Assembly (NCBI GenBank): GCA_004020315.1
Contig: SAQG01000002.1
Span: 393,495-457,494, forward strand
Length of the DNA: 64,000 nucleotides
Origin: Mesorhizobium sp.
GTDB lineage: Bacteria; Pseudomonadota; Alphaproteobacteria; Rhizobiales; Rhizobiaceae
Direction of reading: 5' to 3'
Position numbers and translations under genes: made by a program. Every line of letters begins with the position of its first letter. Within the stretch, counting starts at the first letter, position 1. Below are positions 53,393 through 61,391 of the stretch, piece by piece. The notes below the pieces were generated by a model. That model ran no database searches. It was not told the DNA's origin and saw only the letters and a program-made list of their open reading frames with translations.

Positions 53393-54133
53393 GTGTCGGT
53401 TCTCGAACTCGCCAACATCTCGAAACATTTCGGCGCCATCCAGGCCGTCAACGACGTTTCGCTGTCGATCGAGGCCGGACAGGTGGTCGGCCTGATGGGC
53501 GATAACGGTGCCGGCAAGTCGACGCTGGTCAAGATGATCGCCGGCAATTTCCGCCCGAGCCACGGCACGATGCAGATGGACGGCAAGGAGCTGATCCTGC
53601 ACAAGCCGGTGGAAGCGCGCCAGCACGGCATCGAGATCGTCCATCAGGACCTGGCGCTGTGCAACAATCTGACGGCCGCCGCCAACGTCTATCTCGGCCG
53701 CGAGCTGCGCCGCGGCGTCGGGCCGTTTCGTATCCTCGACTACGCCGCGATGTACAAGCGTGCCGGCCAGATCTTTGCCGTGCTGAAATCCGAAACCCGC
53801 CCGCGCGATTTGGTCAAGCAGATGTCGGGCGGCCAGCGGCAAGCGGTGGCGATTGCCCGCACCATGCTTTCGCAGGCCAAGATCGTGCTGATGGACGAAC
53901 CGACGGCGGCGATCTCGGTCCGGCAGGTCGCCGAGGTGCTGAACCTGATCCGTCATTTGCGCGACCAGGGCATTGCGGTCGTGCTGATCAGTCATCGCAT
54001 GCCCGACGTCTTTGATGTTGCCGATCGCGTCATCGTCATGCGGCGCGGCCGCAAGGTCGCCGACAAGACAATCGCGTCGAGTTCGCCCGAGGAAGTCACA
54101 GGGCTCATCACCGGCGCCATCGAACAGGTTTGA
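53393..54133 (+). CDS. Sugar ABC transporter ATP-binding protein, single NBD (FrcA-like)
   Basis: A 246-residue ATPase: Walker A GDNGAGKSTLVKMIAG, Q-loop GIEIVHQDLALCNN, signature MSGGQRQAVAIARTM, Walker B IVLMDEPTAAIS, switch histidine in VVLISHRMPD. Unlike RbsA it has one NBD, as in the fructose importer FrcA of Sinorhizobium, so it must dimerise. The GTG at 53393 is chosen since GGGGAGGA lies about nine bases before it and conserved sequence begins at once (VSVLELANISKHFG); the frame upstream to 53279 lacks homology. The permease gene follows by 38 bases. Confidence 0.9.
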   Translation: MSVLELANISKHFGAIQAVNDVSLSIEAGQVVGLMGDNGAGKSTLVKMIAGNFRPSHGTMQMDGKELILHKPVEARQHGIEIVHQDLALCNNLTAAANVYLGRELRRGVGPFRILDYAAMYKRAGQIFAVLKSETRPRDLVKQMSGGQRQAVAIARTMLSQAKIVLMDEPTAAISVRQVAEVLNLIRHLRDQGIAVVLISHRMPDVFDVADRVIVMRRGRKVADKTIASSSPEEVTGLITGAIEQV

Positions 54134-54171
54134 TGTCAGCGGTTCACCACGCAAGCAGATAAAGGTCGACG

Positions 54172-55170
54172 ATGGCAGTAACTCTTGACCAGACGATCGC
54201 GCAGAAACAGCACACTTTGCTGACCAGGGTGTTTGCCAGCCAGACCTTCTGGGTGGTGATCGCGGTCATCCTCGCCTGCCTGTTCCTGTCCGTAGCCACC
54301 GATTCCTTCGCCACGACGAAGAACCTCTACAACATCACCCGCAACGTCACCTTCGTCGCCATCGTCGCGCTCGGTATGACCTTCGTCATCATCACCGGCG
54401 GCATCGACCTGTCGGTCGGCTCGGTGCTTTGCCTGTGTTCGATGGTGCTGGCGGTGACCATGCATGCCGGCTACGGCATCGAGATCGGCATTGCCGCTGC
54501 GATCGCGACAGCGCTGATCATCGGCGCCTTCAACGGTATCTTGATCGCCTATCTCGGCTTTCCGCCGTTCGTGGTGACGCTCGGCATGCTGTCGATTGCG
54601 CGCAGCCTTGCCATGGTCGCCTCCAACAACACCGTCGTCTTCCAGTTCGGGCCCGATCACGACAAGCTTCTGGCGCTGGGCGGTGGCGCCTTTGTGTTCG
54701 GCATCGCCAATCCGGTGCTCTACACGATCGTGCTGGCGCTGATCACCGGCTTCGTCCTGCGCTGGACGAAATTCGGCCGGCACATCTTCGCCATCGGCGG
54801 CAACGAGCATGCGGCGACGCTGACCGGCGTTCCGGTGCGCCAGATCAAGGTCGCGGTCTACATGATCTCGGCGCTGGCCGCCGGCATTGCCGGCATCATC
54901 CAGACCGGCTGGCTGGGCGCCGTCACCACCAATCTTGGCAACGGCATGGAGCTTCAGGTCATCGCCGCCACCGTCATCGGTGGCGCCAACCTGGCCGGCG
55001 GCATGGGCACGGCCTTTGGCGCCGTCGTCGGCGCGGCGCTGATCGAGGTGATCCGCAACAGTCTCGGCCTGCTCGGTATCAATGCCTTCTGGCAAGGTGT
55101 ATTCATCGGCGGCGCGATTCTGCTGGCGGTCCTGTTCGACCGGCTCCGCAATTTCAGGCGCAACGAATAG
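54172..55170 (+). CDS. Sugar ABC transporter permease (RbsC/FrcC family)
   Basis: A 332-residue inner-membrane permease: FVIITGGIDLSVGSVLCLCSMV, GFPPFVVTLGMLSIARSLAM, FAIGGNEHAATLTGVPVRQIKVAVY and ATVIGGANLAGGMGTAFGAVVGA are the conserved BPD_transp_2 segments. It probably homodimerises and works with the single-NBD ATPase encoded 38 bases upstream and the divergently encoded binding protein. No sugar kinase follows, so the substrate is metabolised by genes elsewhere, perhaps the dehydrogenases at 44.7-46.7 kb. Confidence 0.93.
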   Translation: MAVTLDQTIAQKQHTLLTRVFASQTFWVVIAVILACLFLSVATDSFATTKNLYNITRNVTFVAIVALGMTFVIITGGIDLSVGSVLCLCSMVLAVTMHAGYGIEIGIAAAIATALIIGAFNGILIAYLGFPPFVVTLGMLSIARSLAMVASNNTVVFQFGPDHDKLLALGGGAFVFGIANPVLYTIVLALITGFVLRWTKFGRHIFAIGGNEHAATLTGVPVRQIKVAVYMISALAAGIAGIIQTGWLGAVTTNLGNGMELQVIAATVIGGANLAGGMGTAFGAVVGAALIEVIRNSLGLLGINAFWQGVFIGGAILLAVLFDRLRNFRRNE

Positions 55171-55344
55171 GCCGCGATCACGAGCGCTCATCGTTTCCGT
55201 TGCTATCGCTCAGTCTGAAAATCGGCCGGCACGGTCCATGACGGGCGCCAGGCGTGCGCATGCGCCTTGACGCGGACACAAAGCCCGCCGCACAATCCCC
55301 ACTGCAGGCGAAGGGAGGCCAGTCGCCTGCGGGAGGATATACCC

Positions 55345-56172
55345 ATGACGGAAGCGATCAGGCTCTACTGGGGCCGGTTCGGACATGTTTCTGTCCTGAA
55401 CGTCGCCAGCGACTTCGTCACCCATGCCCATGTCGAGGCGCATATCATCATCTGGCTGGAAGGCACGGCCGGCGAGATGACCATCGGCCGCGAGACAGTG
55501 CGGCTTGGACCGGGCACCGCTGCCGGCATCAATTCCTTCCAGCCGCACAGCCACGCTTTGTCCCGCGACGGCCGGCCCGGCCTGTTCCTCGCCTTCTACA
55601 TCGATCCGGACTGGGCGCGCCGGCGCCGCGACCTGCCGTCCGCCGCGCCGCTGTTTTCAGCACCGGCGATCACATTGGAGCCGTGGCTGCACAAGGCGGC
55701 AGGCAACCTTCTCGACCATCTCAGCGACAATGAGAGCATCGACGACATCGCCAATTACGAGATCGAGCGCTTCATCGACAGCGTGCTCGACGCCGCCGAC
55801 GCTTCGGCGCCCCAGGTGGCGCGCGCCCCCGTCCACACAATGCAGGACTTCCGCGTCCGCAAGGCAATCCAGCTGATGAGGGCCAATGTCTGCGAGCGCA
55901 TGTGCTTCGACGATGTGGCGCGCAGCGTTGGCCTGTCGCGGCCGCATTTCTTCGCGCTGTTCAAGGAGCAAACCAATCTGACGCCCAATGTCTACTGGAA
56001 CACGCTGCGCATGGAGGAAGCGGTGCGGCAGTTGCAATGGTCGCAGGAGCCGCTGATCTCGGTCGCCTGCAATCTCGGCTTCACCACGCAGGGCAATTTC
56101 TCGCGCTTCTTCCGCGACCATGTCGGCGTTCCGCCGACACTCTATCGCGAGGCGGCGCGGGCTATTTCCTGA
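55345..56172 (+). CDS. AraC-family transcriptional regulator with N-terminal cupin-like domain
   Basis: A 275-residue regulator. The N-terminal half is a cupin-like AraC ligand-binding domain (HAHVEAHIIIWLEGTAGEMTI; INSFQPHSHALS), the C-terminal third two helix-turn-helix motifs (MCFDDVARSVGLSRPHFFALFKEQ and ISVACNLGFTTQGNFSRFFRDHVGVPP). GGGAGG precedes the ATG by eight bases; the frame opening at 55267 is not supported. It sits 135 bases upstream of the molybdenum hydroxylase operon on the same strand, and two 21-bp-spaced direct repeats in that gap are likely binding sites. Confidence 0.92.
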   Translation: MTEAIRLYWGRFGHVSVLNVASDFVTHAHVEAHIIIWLEGTAGEMTIGRETVRLGPGTAAGINSFQPHSHALSRDGRPGLFLAFYIDPDWARRRRDLPSAAPLFSAPAITLEPWLHKAAGNLLDHLSDNESIDDIANYEIERFIDSVLDAADASAPQVARAPVHTMQDFRVRKAIQLMRANVCERMCFDDVARSVGLSRPHFFALFKEQTNLTPNVYWNTLRMEEAVRQLQWSQEPLISVACNLGFTTQGNFSRFFRDHVGVPPTLYREAARAIS

Positions 56173-56219
56173 ACCATTTTCGGGCTGCCTTTTTTCATAC
56201 TGCCCGTTTTTTCAGACTT

Positions 56220-56251
56220 ATTGATAGGCGTTCAAGACGCATTGATAAGCG
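56220..56251 (+). promoter_or_regulatory. Candidate AraC binding site: direct repeats 21 bp apart
   Basis: ATTGATAGGCG (56220-56230) and ATTGATAAGCG (56241-56251) match at 10 of 11 positions with a 21-bp period, two turns of DNA, as in classical AraC I1-I2 half-sites. They lie 57 bases before the first gene of the molybdenum hydroxylase operon. Confidence 0.7.
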
Positions 56252-56307
56252 CCGCCGGGCCCGCCGCCCTACCCTTCTGAGTAGCTAACTCGCAAGGGAA
56301 GTATCAT

Positions 56308-56751
56308 ATGACGAAAGTCACTATCTCCAGCGTCATCGACGCCCCGGTCGAAAAAGTCTGGGCGCGCATACGCGACTTCAACGGCCTGCCGAACTGGCAC
56401 CCGCGCATGGTCGAAAGCCATATCGAGGACGGCAAGGATGCCGGCACGATCGGCTGCGTGCGCAATTTCCAGCTCGCCAGCGGCGCCCGCCTTCGTGAAA
56501 AGCTCCTCGACTTCTCCGACGACAACTTTCTCGTCAGCTACTCCATCCTGGAGACGCCGCAGCCGCTGACAAATCACAAGGCGACGCTGCAGTTGCGGCG
56601 GGTGACTGATGGCAACCGCACCTATGCCGAATGGACCGCCAGCTTCGACGCGCCCCCGGAAGAAGCCGACAAGCTGGCTGAGGGCATGGGCGCTAACGTC
56701 TTCCAGGGCGGCTTCAACGCCCTGAAGACCCATTTCGCCGGCCAAGGTTGA
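56308..56751 (+). CDS. SRPBCC-family protein (polyketide cyclase/CoxG-like), first gene of the molybdenum hydroxylase operon
   Basis: A 147-residue START-like protein (ISSVIDAPVEKVWARIRDFNGLPNWHP is diagnostic; the C-terminus has QGGFNALKTHF). SRPBCC proteins bind hydrophobic ligands; one of them, CoxG, is encoded in CO-dehydrogenase clusters and helps recruit the enzyme to the membrane, but this protein lacks CoxG's C-terminal anchor. AAGGGAAG lies about eight bases before the ATG. It may bind the operon's substrate or product. The gene order with coxM/S/L-like genes indicates one transcript. Confidence 0.88.
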   Translation: MTKVTISSVIDAPVEKVWARIRDFNGLPNWHPRMVESHIEDGKDAGTIGCVRNFQLASGARLREKLLDFSDDNFLVSYSILETPQPLTNHKATLQLRRVTDGNRTYAEWTASFDAPPEEADKLAEGMGANVFQGGFNALKTHFAGQG

Positions 56752-56781
56752 ACTGAATTGGGCTGACAACAGGAGCGTTCC

Positions 56782-57576
56782 ATGGCGCTTGCGCTGCAGA
56801 CTTTCTCGACGGTAAAGGAGGCGAATGCGGCGCTGACAGTCGCCGGCACCCGCTATCTCGGAGGCGGCACGCTGGTCGTGCGCGCCGCCAATGAAGGCGA
56901 TGTTTCGGTCTCTATCCTGATCAGGTCGACCGAGCCTTCGCTGTCGGCGATCACCGTTTCCGGCGACAAGGTCCGCATCGGCGCTTCGGTGACCATGGCG
57001 GCGATCGCCTGTCACCCGGATCTGTCTTCCCTTGCCCACGCGGCGCGCGCCGTCGGCGGCCCGGCGATCCGCAACATGGCGACGGTCGGCGGCAATCTCT
57101 TCGCCCCGGCGCCCTATGGCGATTTCACCGTGGCGCTGCTGGCACTGGACACCACCGTCAGCACCAAGGACGGCGAGGTGCCTATCGAAACCTTCGTGGC
57201 AAAACGTGAAAGCAACCACGCTATCGTCACTGCGGTCGGCTTCACCCTTCCGGTGGACGGCGGCTTTCGCTTCCTGAAAGTGTCGAGGGTCAAGCCGACG
57301 GGCGTCGCGGTGCTGAGCATTGCCGCCGTGCTGGAACAAGCGCCGGACGGAACCGTGTCTTCGGCACGGATAGCCCTTGGCTGCATGGCCGACCGTCCGA
57401 TGCGTGCGACGGCGGCGGAGAAGGCGCTGCTCGGCAGGAAGCTCACCAGCGACGGCATCGAGCCGGCGTTGGCCGTCGCGCGGGACGGCACTTCGCCTAT
57501 CACCGATCCGATCGCCAGTGCCTGGTATCGCAACGAAGTCCTGCCGGTCCATCTCGGCCGGCTGCTGCTTGCCTGA
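56782..57576 (+). CDS. Molybdenum hydroxylase FAD-binding subunit (CoxM/XdhB-like)
   Basis: A 264-residue medium subunit with the two FAD-contact motifs of the family: AGTRYLGGGT near residues 21-30 (normally AGGT-D/L) and NMATVGGNLFAP, followed by the CO_deh_flav_C domain (FLKVSRVKPTGVAVLSIAAVLE; ALGCMADRPMRAT). It carries electrons from the 2Fe-2S subunit to an acceptor. The gene begins 30 bases after the SRPBCC gene, 55 bases before the iron-sulfur gene. Confidence 0.92.
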   Translation: MALALQTFSTVKEANAALTVAGTRYLGGGTLVVRAANEGDVSVSILIRSTEPSLSAITVSGDKVRIGASVTMAAIACHPDLSSLAHAARAVGGPAIRNMATVGGNLFAPAPYGDFTVALLALDTTVSTKDGEVPIETFVAKRESNHAIVTAVGFTLPVDGGFRFLKVSRVKPTGVAVLSIAAVLEQAPDGTVSSARIALGCMADRPMRATAAEKALLGRKLTSDGIEPALAVARDGTSPITDPIASAWYRNEVLPVHLGRLLLA

Positions 57577-57631
57577 AATACCCATTGGGGAAGCGTGCTT
57601 GCCCGCACGGCAAGCGCGCAAGGAGGAAAAA

Positions 57632-58114
57632 ATGGCAAAGGTCCCGGTTCAGTTCACGCTCAACGGCGCGGAAAAGGCCGAATTCATTGACAGCGGCACA
57701 ACGCTGCTTCATGCGCTACGCGACAAGATCGGCGACACCTCGCCGAAGGGCGGCTGCCACCAAGGCACATGCGGCGGCTGCTCGGTCATCATCGACGGCG
57801 AACTCAGGCTCTCCTGCCTGACGCTGGCCGAGACCTGCAACGGTGCGGCCATCACCACGGCATCGGGGCTTTCGGAAGGCGGCGTGCTGCATCCGCTGCA
57901 ACGCGCCTTCCTCGACGCCTTCGCCACGCAATGCGGCTTCTGCACGCCGGGCATGATCATGGCCGCCACGGTGCTGCTCGACCACACGCCCAATCCCAGC
58001 CGCGACGAGGTGGTCGAGGCGCTGTCGGGCAACATCTGCCGCTGCACCGGCTACGAGCCGATCATCCAGGCGGTGCTGACCGCCGCGCGGTCCAATTCGC
58101 AGAACGCGGCTTGA
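57632..58114 (+). CDS. Molybdenum hydroxylase 2Fe-2S subunit (CoxS/XdhC-type small subunit)
   Basis: A 160-residue iron-sulfur protein with both clusters complete: plant-ferredoxin-type Cys42, Cys47, Cys50 and Cys62 (GCHQGTCGGCSV), and the four-helix-bundle cluster Cys101, Cys104, Cys136 and Cys138 (CGFCTPGM; CRCTGYEPI). It relays electrons from the molybdopterin site to the FAD subunit. The ATG at 57632 has AGGAGG about five bases upstream; the frame opening at 57377 is a shadow of the coxM-like gene. Confidence 0.95.
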   Translation: MAKVPVQFTLNGAEKAEFIDSGTTLLHALRDKIGDTSPKGGCHQGTCGGCSVIIDGELRLSCLTLAETCNGAAITTASGLSEGGVLHPLQRAFLDAFATQCGFCTPGMIMAATVLLDHTPNPSRDEVVEALSGNICRCTGYEPIIQAVLTAARSNSQNAA

Positions 58115-58126
58115 GGGAGTAAAAAG

Positions 58127-59494
58127 ATGGAACTCCGCAAGAGCTACTTCGCCGACCAGCGCAAGGACGATCTGCACGAGATCGGCCAGCCCCGGCCGCG
58201 TTCGGATTCACCAGGTCATGTCACCGGCAAGACCGCCTATTTCGCCGACCGCAATTTTCCCGGCATGCTGCATCTGAAGATGGTGCGCAGCCCGCACCAT
58301 CACGCTCGCATCCGCAGCATCGACATATCAGAGGCCGAGAAACATCCGGGCGTGGTGAAAATCCTGACCGCCAAGGACGTGCCGCACAATGTCTACACCA
58401 TCCTGATCCTGATCCAGATCGGCCCGGAGGACGAGACGGTGCTAGCCGACGGCAAGGTGCGCTGGAAGGGTGAGGCGGTGGTGGCGGTGCTGGCCGAGAC
58501 CGAGCGTGCCGCCCAGGAAGCGGCGGCCAAGGTCAAGGTCGACTACGAGGTGCTGCCGGCCGTCTTCGACATGGAGGAAGCGCTGAAGCCCGGCGCGCCG
58601 ACAGTGAACGAATATCACGGCCGTAACTATTATCTCTACGACAGCGGCGAATGCCGCAAGGTGCGCTTCGGCGATGTCGAGGCCGGCTTCGCCGGCGCCG
58701 ATCACGTGCTCGAACAGACCTACCAATCCTCGCCGATCGAACACGCGCCGACCGAGACAACAGGCTGCATCGTCGTGCCCGAGGGCAATGACCGCTTCAC
58801 CTGCTATACCAACACGCAAGCGATGTTCTTCACCCTCGACAATGCCTCGATCATCCTGCAGATGCCCGGCAACAAACTGCATTTCGTCGGCGGCACCGTC
58901 GGCGGCGGTTTTGGCGGCAAGGTCGACGTCATCGTCGAGCCGATCGCCATTCTCGGCGCCAAGCTGACCGGGCGGCCGGTCTCGTTCATCTACAGTCGCG
59001 AGGAAGAGATGCAGATTTCCTCTCCGCGCGCGGCGGAAAAGGTCGTCATCAAGGACGGCGTCATGAATGACGGCCGTATCGTCGCCCGCAAGGTCACCGG
59101 CTACACCGATGCCGGCGCCTATTCGCGCCATTCGCCCTATGGCGCGCAGAAGGGCGCTGGCCACTATCCCGGCCCTTATACGATCCCGAACGTCTGGATC
59201 GACACCTATTGTGTTTACACCAACCGCACACCCTCCTCCGCCATGCGCGGCTTCGGCGTCACCATCGGCGACTTCGCGCTTGAGGTGCAGATGGACAAGC
59301 TCGCCCGGCTGATCGGCATGGATCCGCTCGAATTCCGCTTCATCAATGCCTACCGCGACGGCGACATGAAGGCGCATCGCCAGCCGACCGAGGGCGCGGC
59401 GCTGATCGAGTGCATGCAGGAAGCGTCGCGCGCCGCCAACTGGCCGGTGGCGGAAAAGTACCTCTCTATGTCGTCCTACGCGAAGGGAGTTTGA
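58127..59494 (+). CDS. Molybdenum hydroxylase large subunit, N-terminal half (CoxL/XdhA-like)
   Basis: A 455-residue protein that covers the first part of a molybdopterin large subunit: the Ald_Xan_dh_C hammerhead domain (HVTGKTAYFADRNFPGMLHLKMVRSPHHHA), the cofactor-binding loop TVGGGFGGK (257-265) and the active-site loop SSAMRGFG (371-377). AMRGFG resembles xanthine/aldehyde-type FRGFG rather than the CO-dehydrogenase loop with its S-selanyl cysteine, so CO oxidation is unlikely. It stops where a normal large subunit would continue; the second half is the next gene, one base further. AGGGAG before the next ATG argues for a true split rather than a frameshift. Confidence 0.9.
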   Translation: MELRKSYFADQRKDDLHEIGQPRPRSDSPGHVTGKTAYFADRNFPGMLHLKMVRSPHHHARIRSIDISEAEKHPGVVKILTAKDVPHNVYTILILIQIGPEDETVLADGKVRWKGEAVVAVLAETERAAQEAAAKVKVDYEVLPAVFDMEEALKPGAPTVNEYHGRNYYLYDSGECRKVRFGDVEAGFAGADHVLEQTYQSSPIEHAPTETTGCIVVPEGNDRFTCYTNTQAMFFTLDNASIILQMPGNKLHFVGGTVGGGFGGKVDVIVEPIAILGAKLTGRPVSFIYSREEEMQISSPRAAEKVVIKDGVMNDGRIVARKVTGYTDAGAYSRHSPYGAQKGAGHYPGPYTIPNVWIDTYCVYTNRTPSSAMRGFGVTIGDFALEVQMDKLARLIGMDPLEFRFINAYRDGDMKAHRQPTEGAALIECMQEASRAANWPVAEKYLSMSSYAKGV

Positions 59495-59495
59495 G

Positions 59496-60500
59496 ATGGC
59501 GATCAGGCGCGGACGCGGCGTCGCCGCGATCAACTATCCGACCGGCATGAATCTCGGCGGCGACCCGACTCAGGCGCTGGTGCATTCGACGCCGACCGGC
59601 AACTTCATGGTGACACTGTCGAGCGTCGATCTCGGCCAGGGCATGAAGCAGATCATGGCGCAGATCTGCGCCGAGACGATCGGCGTGCCGACTGACCGCG
59701 TCGTCGTCGACACCGCTGACACCGACACTGGCCCGCACTGCATGGGCACTTTCGCCTCGCGCGGCACGCACCGCGCTGGCAATGCCGTCATCCAGGCCGC
59801 CAGGGAAGCCCGCCAGGTGATGCTGGAAGTGGCGGCCGAGGAGCTGGAAGTGAATGCCTCCGACCTCGAGACCGACGGCCAAGGCAACATACTGGTCAAG
59901 GGCGCGCCACAGAAGTCGATTTCGATCTTCGATGTCGCGCTGTCGGCGCATTTCAAGCGCGGGCGCTCGATTTCCGGCCGCGGCATGTTCCTCATCCCAC
60001 GCTCCTATCCGGAGAAAGAGACCGGAGCGATGAAGCCGTCGACCTGCTATGCCCACGCCTGCACGGTGGCGGAGGTCGAGGTCGACGACGAGACCGGCGA
60101 AGTCACCGTGCTGACGGTGAAGAATGTCTTCGAAATCGGCCGCGCGCTGAACCCGAAAATGGTCGAGCAGCAACTCGTCGGCGGCTCATGGATGGGCGTC
60201 AGCCACGCACTCTACGAGACGACCGAACCCTATTATCCCAATCGCGATCATGGTGGCACCGACTTCAACCAGTATCTGATGCCGGGTCCTGGCGATCTCG
60301 CGCAAACCGAGATCATCGTGCTGGAACGGCCCTCGGCCGACGGCCCGTACGGCGCCAAGGGGCCGGGCGAAATGTGCGCCAACCCGCAAATCCCGGCGGT
60401 CGCCAATGCCGTTTTCGACGCCGTCGGCGTGCGCATCGACACGCTGCCGATCACGCCGGAACGCATTCTGCGGGCGCTGAAGGCGCAAGCATCGAACTGA
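59496..60500 (+). CDS. Molybdenum hydroxylase large subunit, C-terminal half
   Basis: A 334-residue protein that matches the rest of a molybdopterin large subunit: GNFMVTLSSVDLGQGMKQIM (molybdopterin-binding Q-loop LGQG, 46-49), THRAGNAVIQAAREAR, and the catalytic glutamate loop GPYGAKGPGE (Glu292). Together with the preceding gene it gives about 790 residues, the size of one CoxL. The ATG at 59496 has GGGAG six bases upstream and lies one base after the previous stop. The two halves should assemble as separate chains around one molybdenum cofactor. Confidence 0.9.
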   Translation: MAIRRGRGVAAINYPTGMNLGGDPTQALVHSTPTGNFMVTLSSVDLGQGMKQIMAQICAETIGVPTDRVVVDTADTDTGPHCMGTFASRGTHRAGNAVIQAAREARQVMLEVAAEELEVNASDLETDGQGNILVKGAPQKSISIFDVALSAHFKRGRSISGRGMFLIPRSYPEKETGAMKPSTCYAHACTVAEVEVDDETGEVTVLTVKNVFEIGRALNPKMVEQQLVGGSWMGVSHALYETTEPYYPNRDHGGTDFNQYLMPGPGDLAQTEIIVLERPSADGPYGAKGPGEMCANPQIPAVANAVFDAVGVRIDTLPITPERILRALKAQASN

Positions 60501-60509
60501 GTGTTGGAA

Positions 60510-61391
60510 ATGCCCAAGAGAAGCGCCGAGACAGTCGCGATCTCGCCGGAGGCGGTGGCGTCGCGCCTCGCCGCCTCGCGCTATCTGGCCGACGAGAGCC
60601 TGGCCACCGCCATCTTCCTGGCGATAAGGCTAGGCAAGCCGCTGCTGCTCGAAGGCGCGCCTGGTGTCGGCAAGACCGAAGCGGCGAAGGCGATAGCCGA
60701 TGTGCTCGGGCGCGATCTGGTTCGGCTGCAATGCTACGAGGGCATCGACGCTGCACACGCGCTCTACGAATGGAACTACCAGCGCCAGCTGCTGGCCATC
60801 CGCCATGCCGGCGAGCATGAGGTCGACATCTACGACGACCGTTTCCTGATCGCGCGGCCGCTGCTGCAGGTGCTGAAGGCACCGGAAAAGCGCGTGCTAC
60901 TGGTCGACGAGATCGATCGCTCGGACCATGAGTTCGAAGCGCTGCTCCTGGAGTTCCTTTCCGATTTTCAGATCAGCATTCCCGAGCGCGGCACTATTCG
61001 CGCCACGACGCAGCCGATCGTCATCCTGACGTCGAACCGCACGCGCGAATTGGCCGAGGCGCTGCGGCGGCGCTGCGTCTACCACTGGATCACCTATCCC
61101 GACGCCGAGCGCGAGGCCGCCATCATCATGCTGCGCGCCGGCGACGTCGCCGAGGCAACCGCACGCGCCGTGGCTGCTGCCGTGCGCGACATCCGCGCCC
61201 GCCCGCTGGCCAAGCCGCCCGGCATCGCCGAGGCGGTCGAATGGGCCAATGCCGCGACGATCCTCGAGAAGGGCGGCAGTCCGTGGCCGGAAGCGTTCCG
61301 CCGTGCCATCGGCGTGCTGATCAAGGACGAGGAGGATCTGTCCTACATCGCGCCTGAGCTCGGCCGGATCGTCGAGGAGGCATTGGCGTGA
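60510..61391 (+). CDS. MoxR-family AAA ATPase (CoxD-like)
   Basis: A 293-residue AAA+ ATPase of the MoxR class: Walker A GAPGVGKTEAAKAI, Walker B VLLVDEIDRSD, sensor 1 VILTSNRTRELAEALRRRC, and the usual lid. In CO-dehydrogenase clusters CoxD partners CoxE in late maturation of the molybdenum site. A GTG at 60501 is an alternative start; the ATG at 60510 has only a poor Shine-Dalgarno. The stop overlaps the coxE-like start by 4 bases (GTGA). Confidence 0.9.
   Translation: MPKRSAETVAISPEAVASRLAASRYLADESLATAIFLAIRLGKPLLLEGAPGVGKTEAAKAIADVLGRDLVRLQCYEGIDAAHALYEWNYQRQLLAIRHAGEHEVDIYDDRFLIARPLLQVLKAPEKRVLLVDEIDRSDHEFEALLLEFLSDFQISIPERGTIRATTQPIVILTSNRTRELAEALRRRCVYHWITYPDAEREAAIIMLRAGDVAEATARAVAAAVRDIRARPLAKPPGIAEAVEWANAATILEKGGSPWPEAFRRAIGVLIKDEEDLSYIAPELGRIVEEALA

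Noticed and set aside
58127..60500. Form I carbon monoxide dehydrogenase
   Set aside because: The active-site loop is AMRGFG, lacking the Cys-containing loop (VAYRCSFR) of CoxL, so CO oxidation is not supported.
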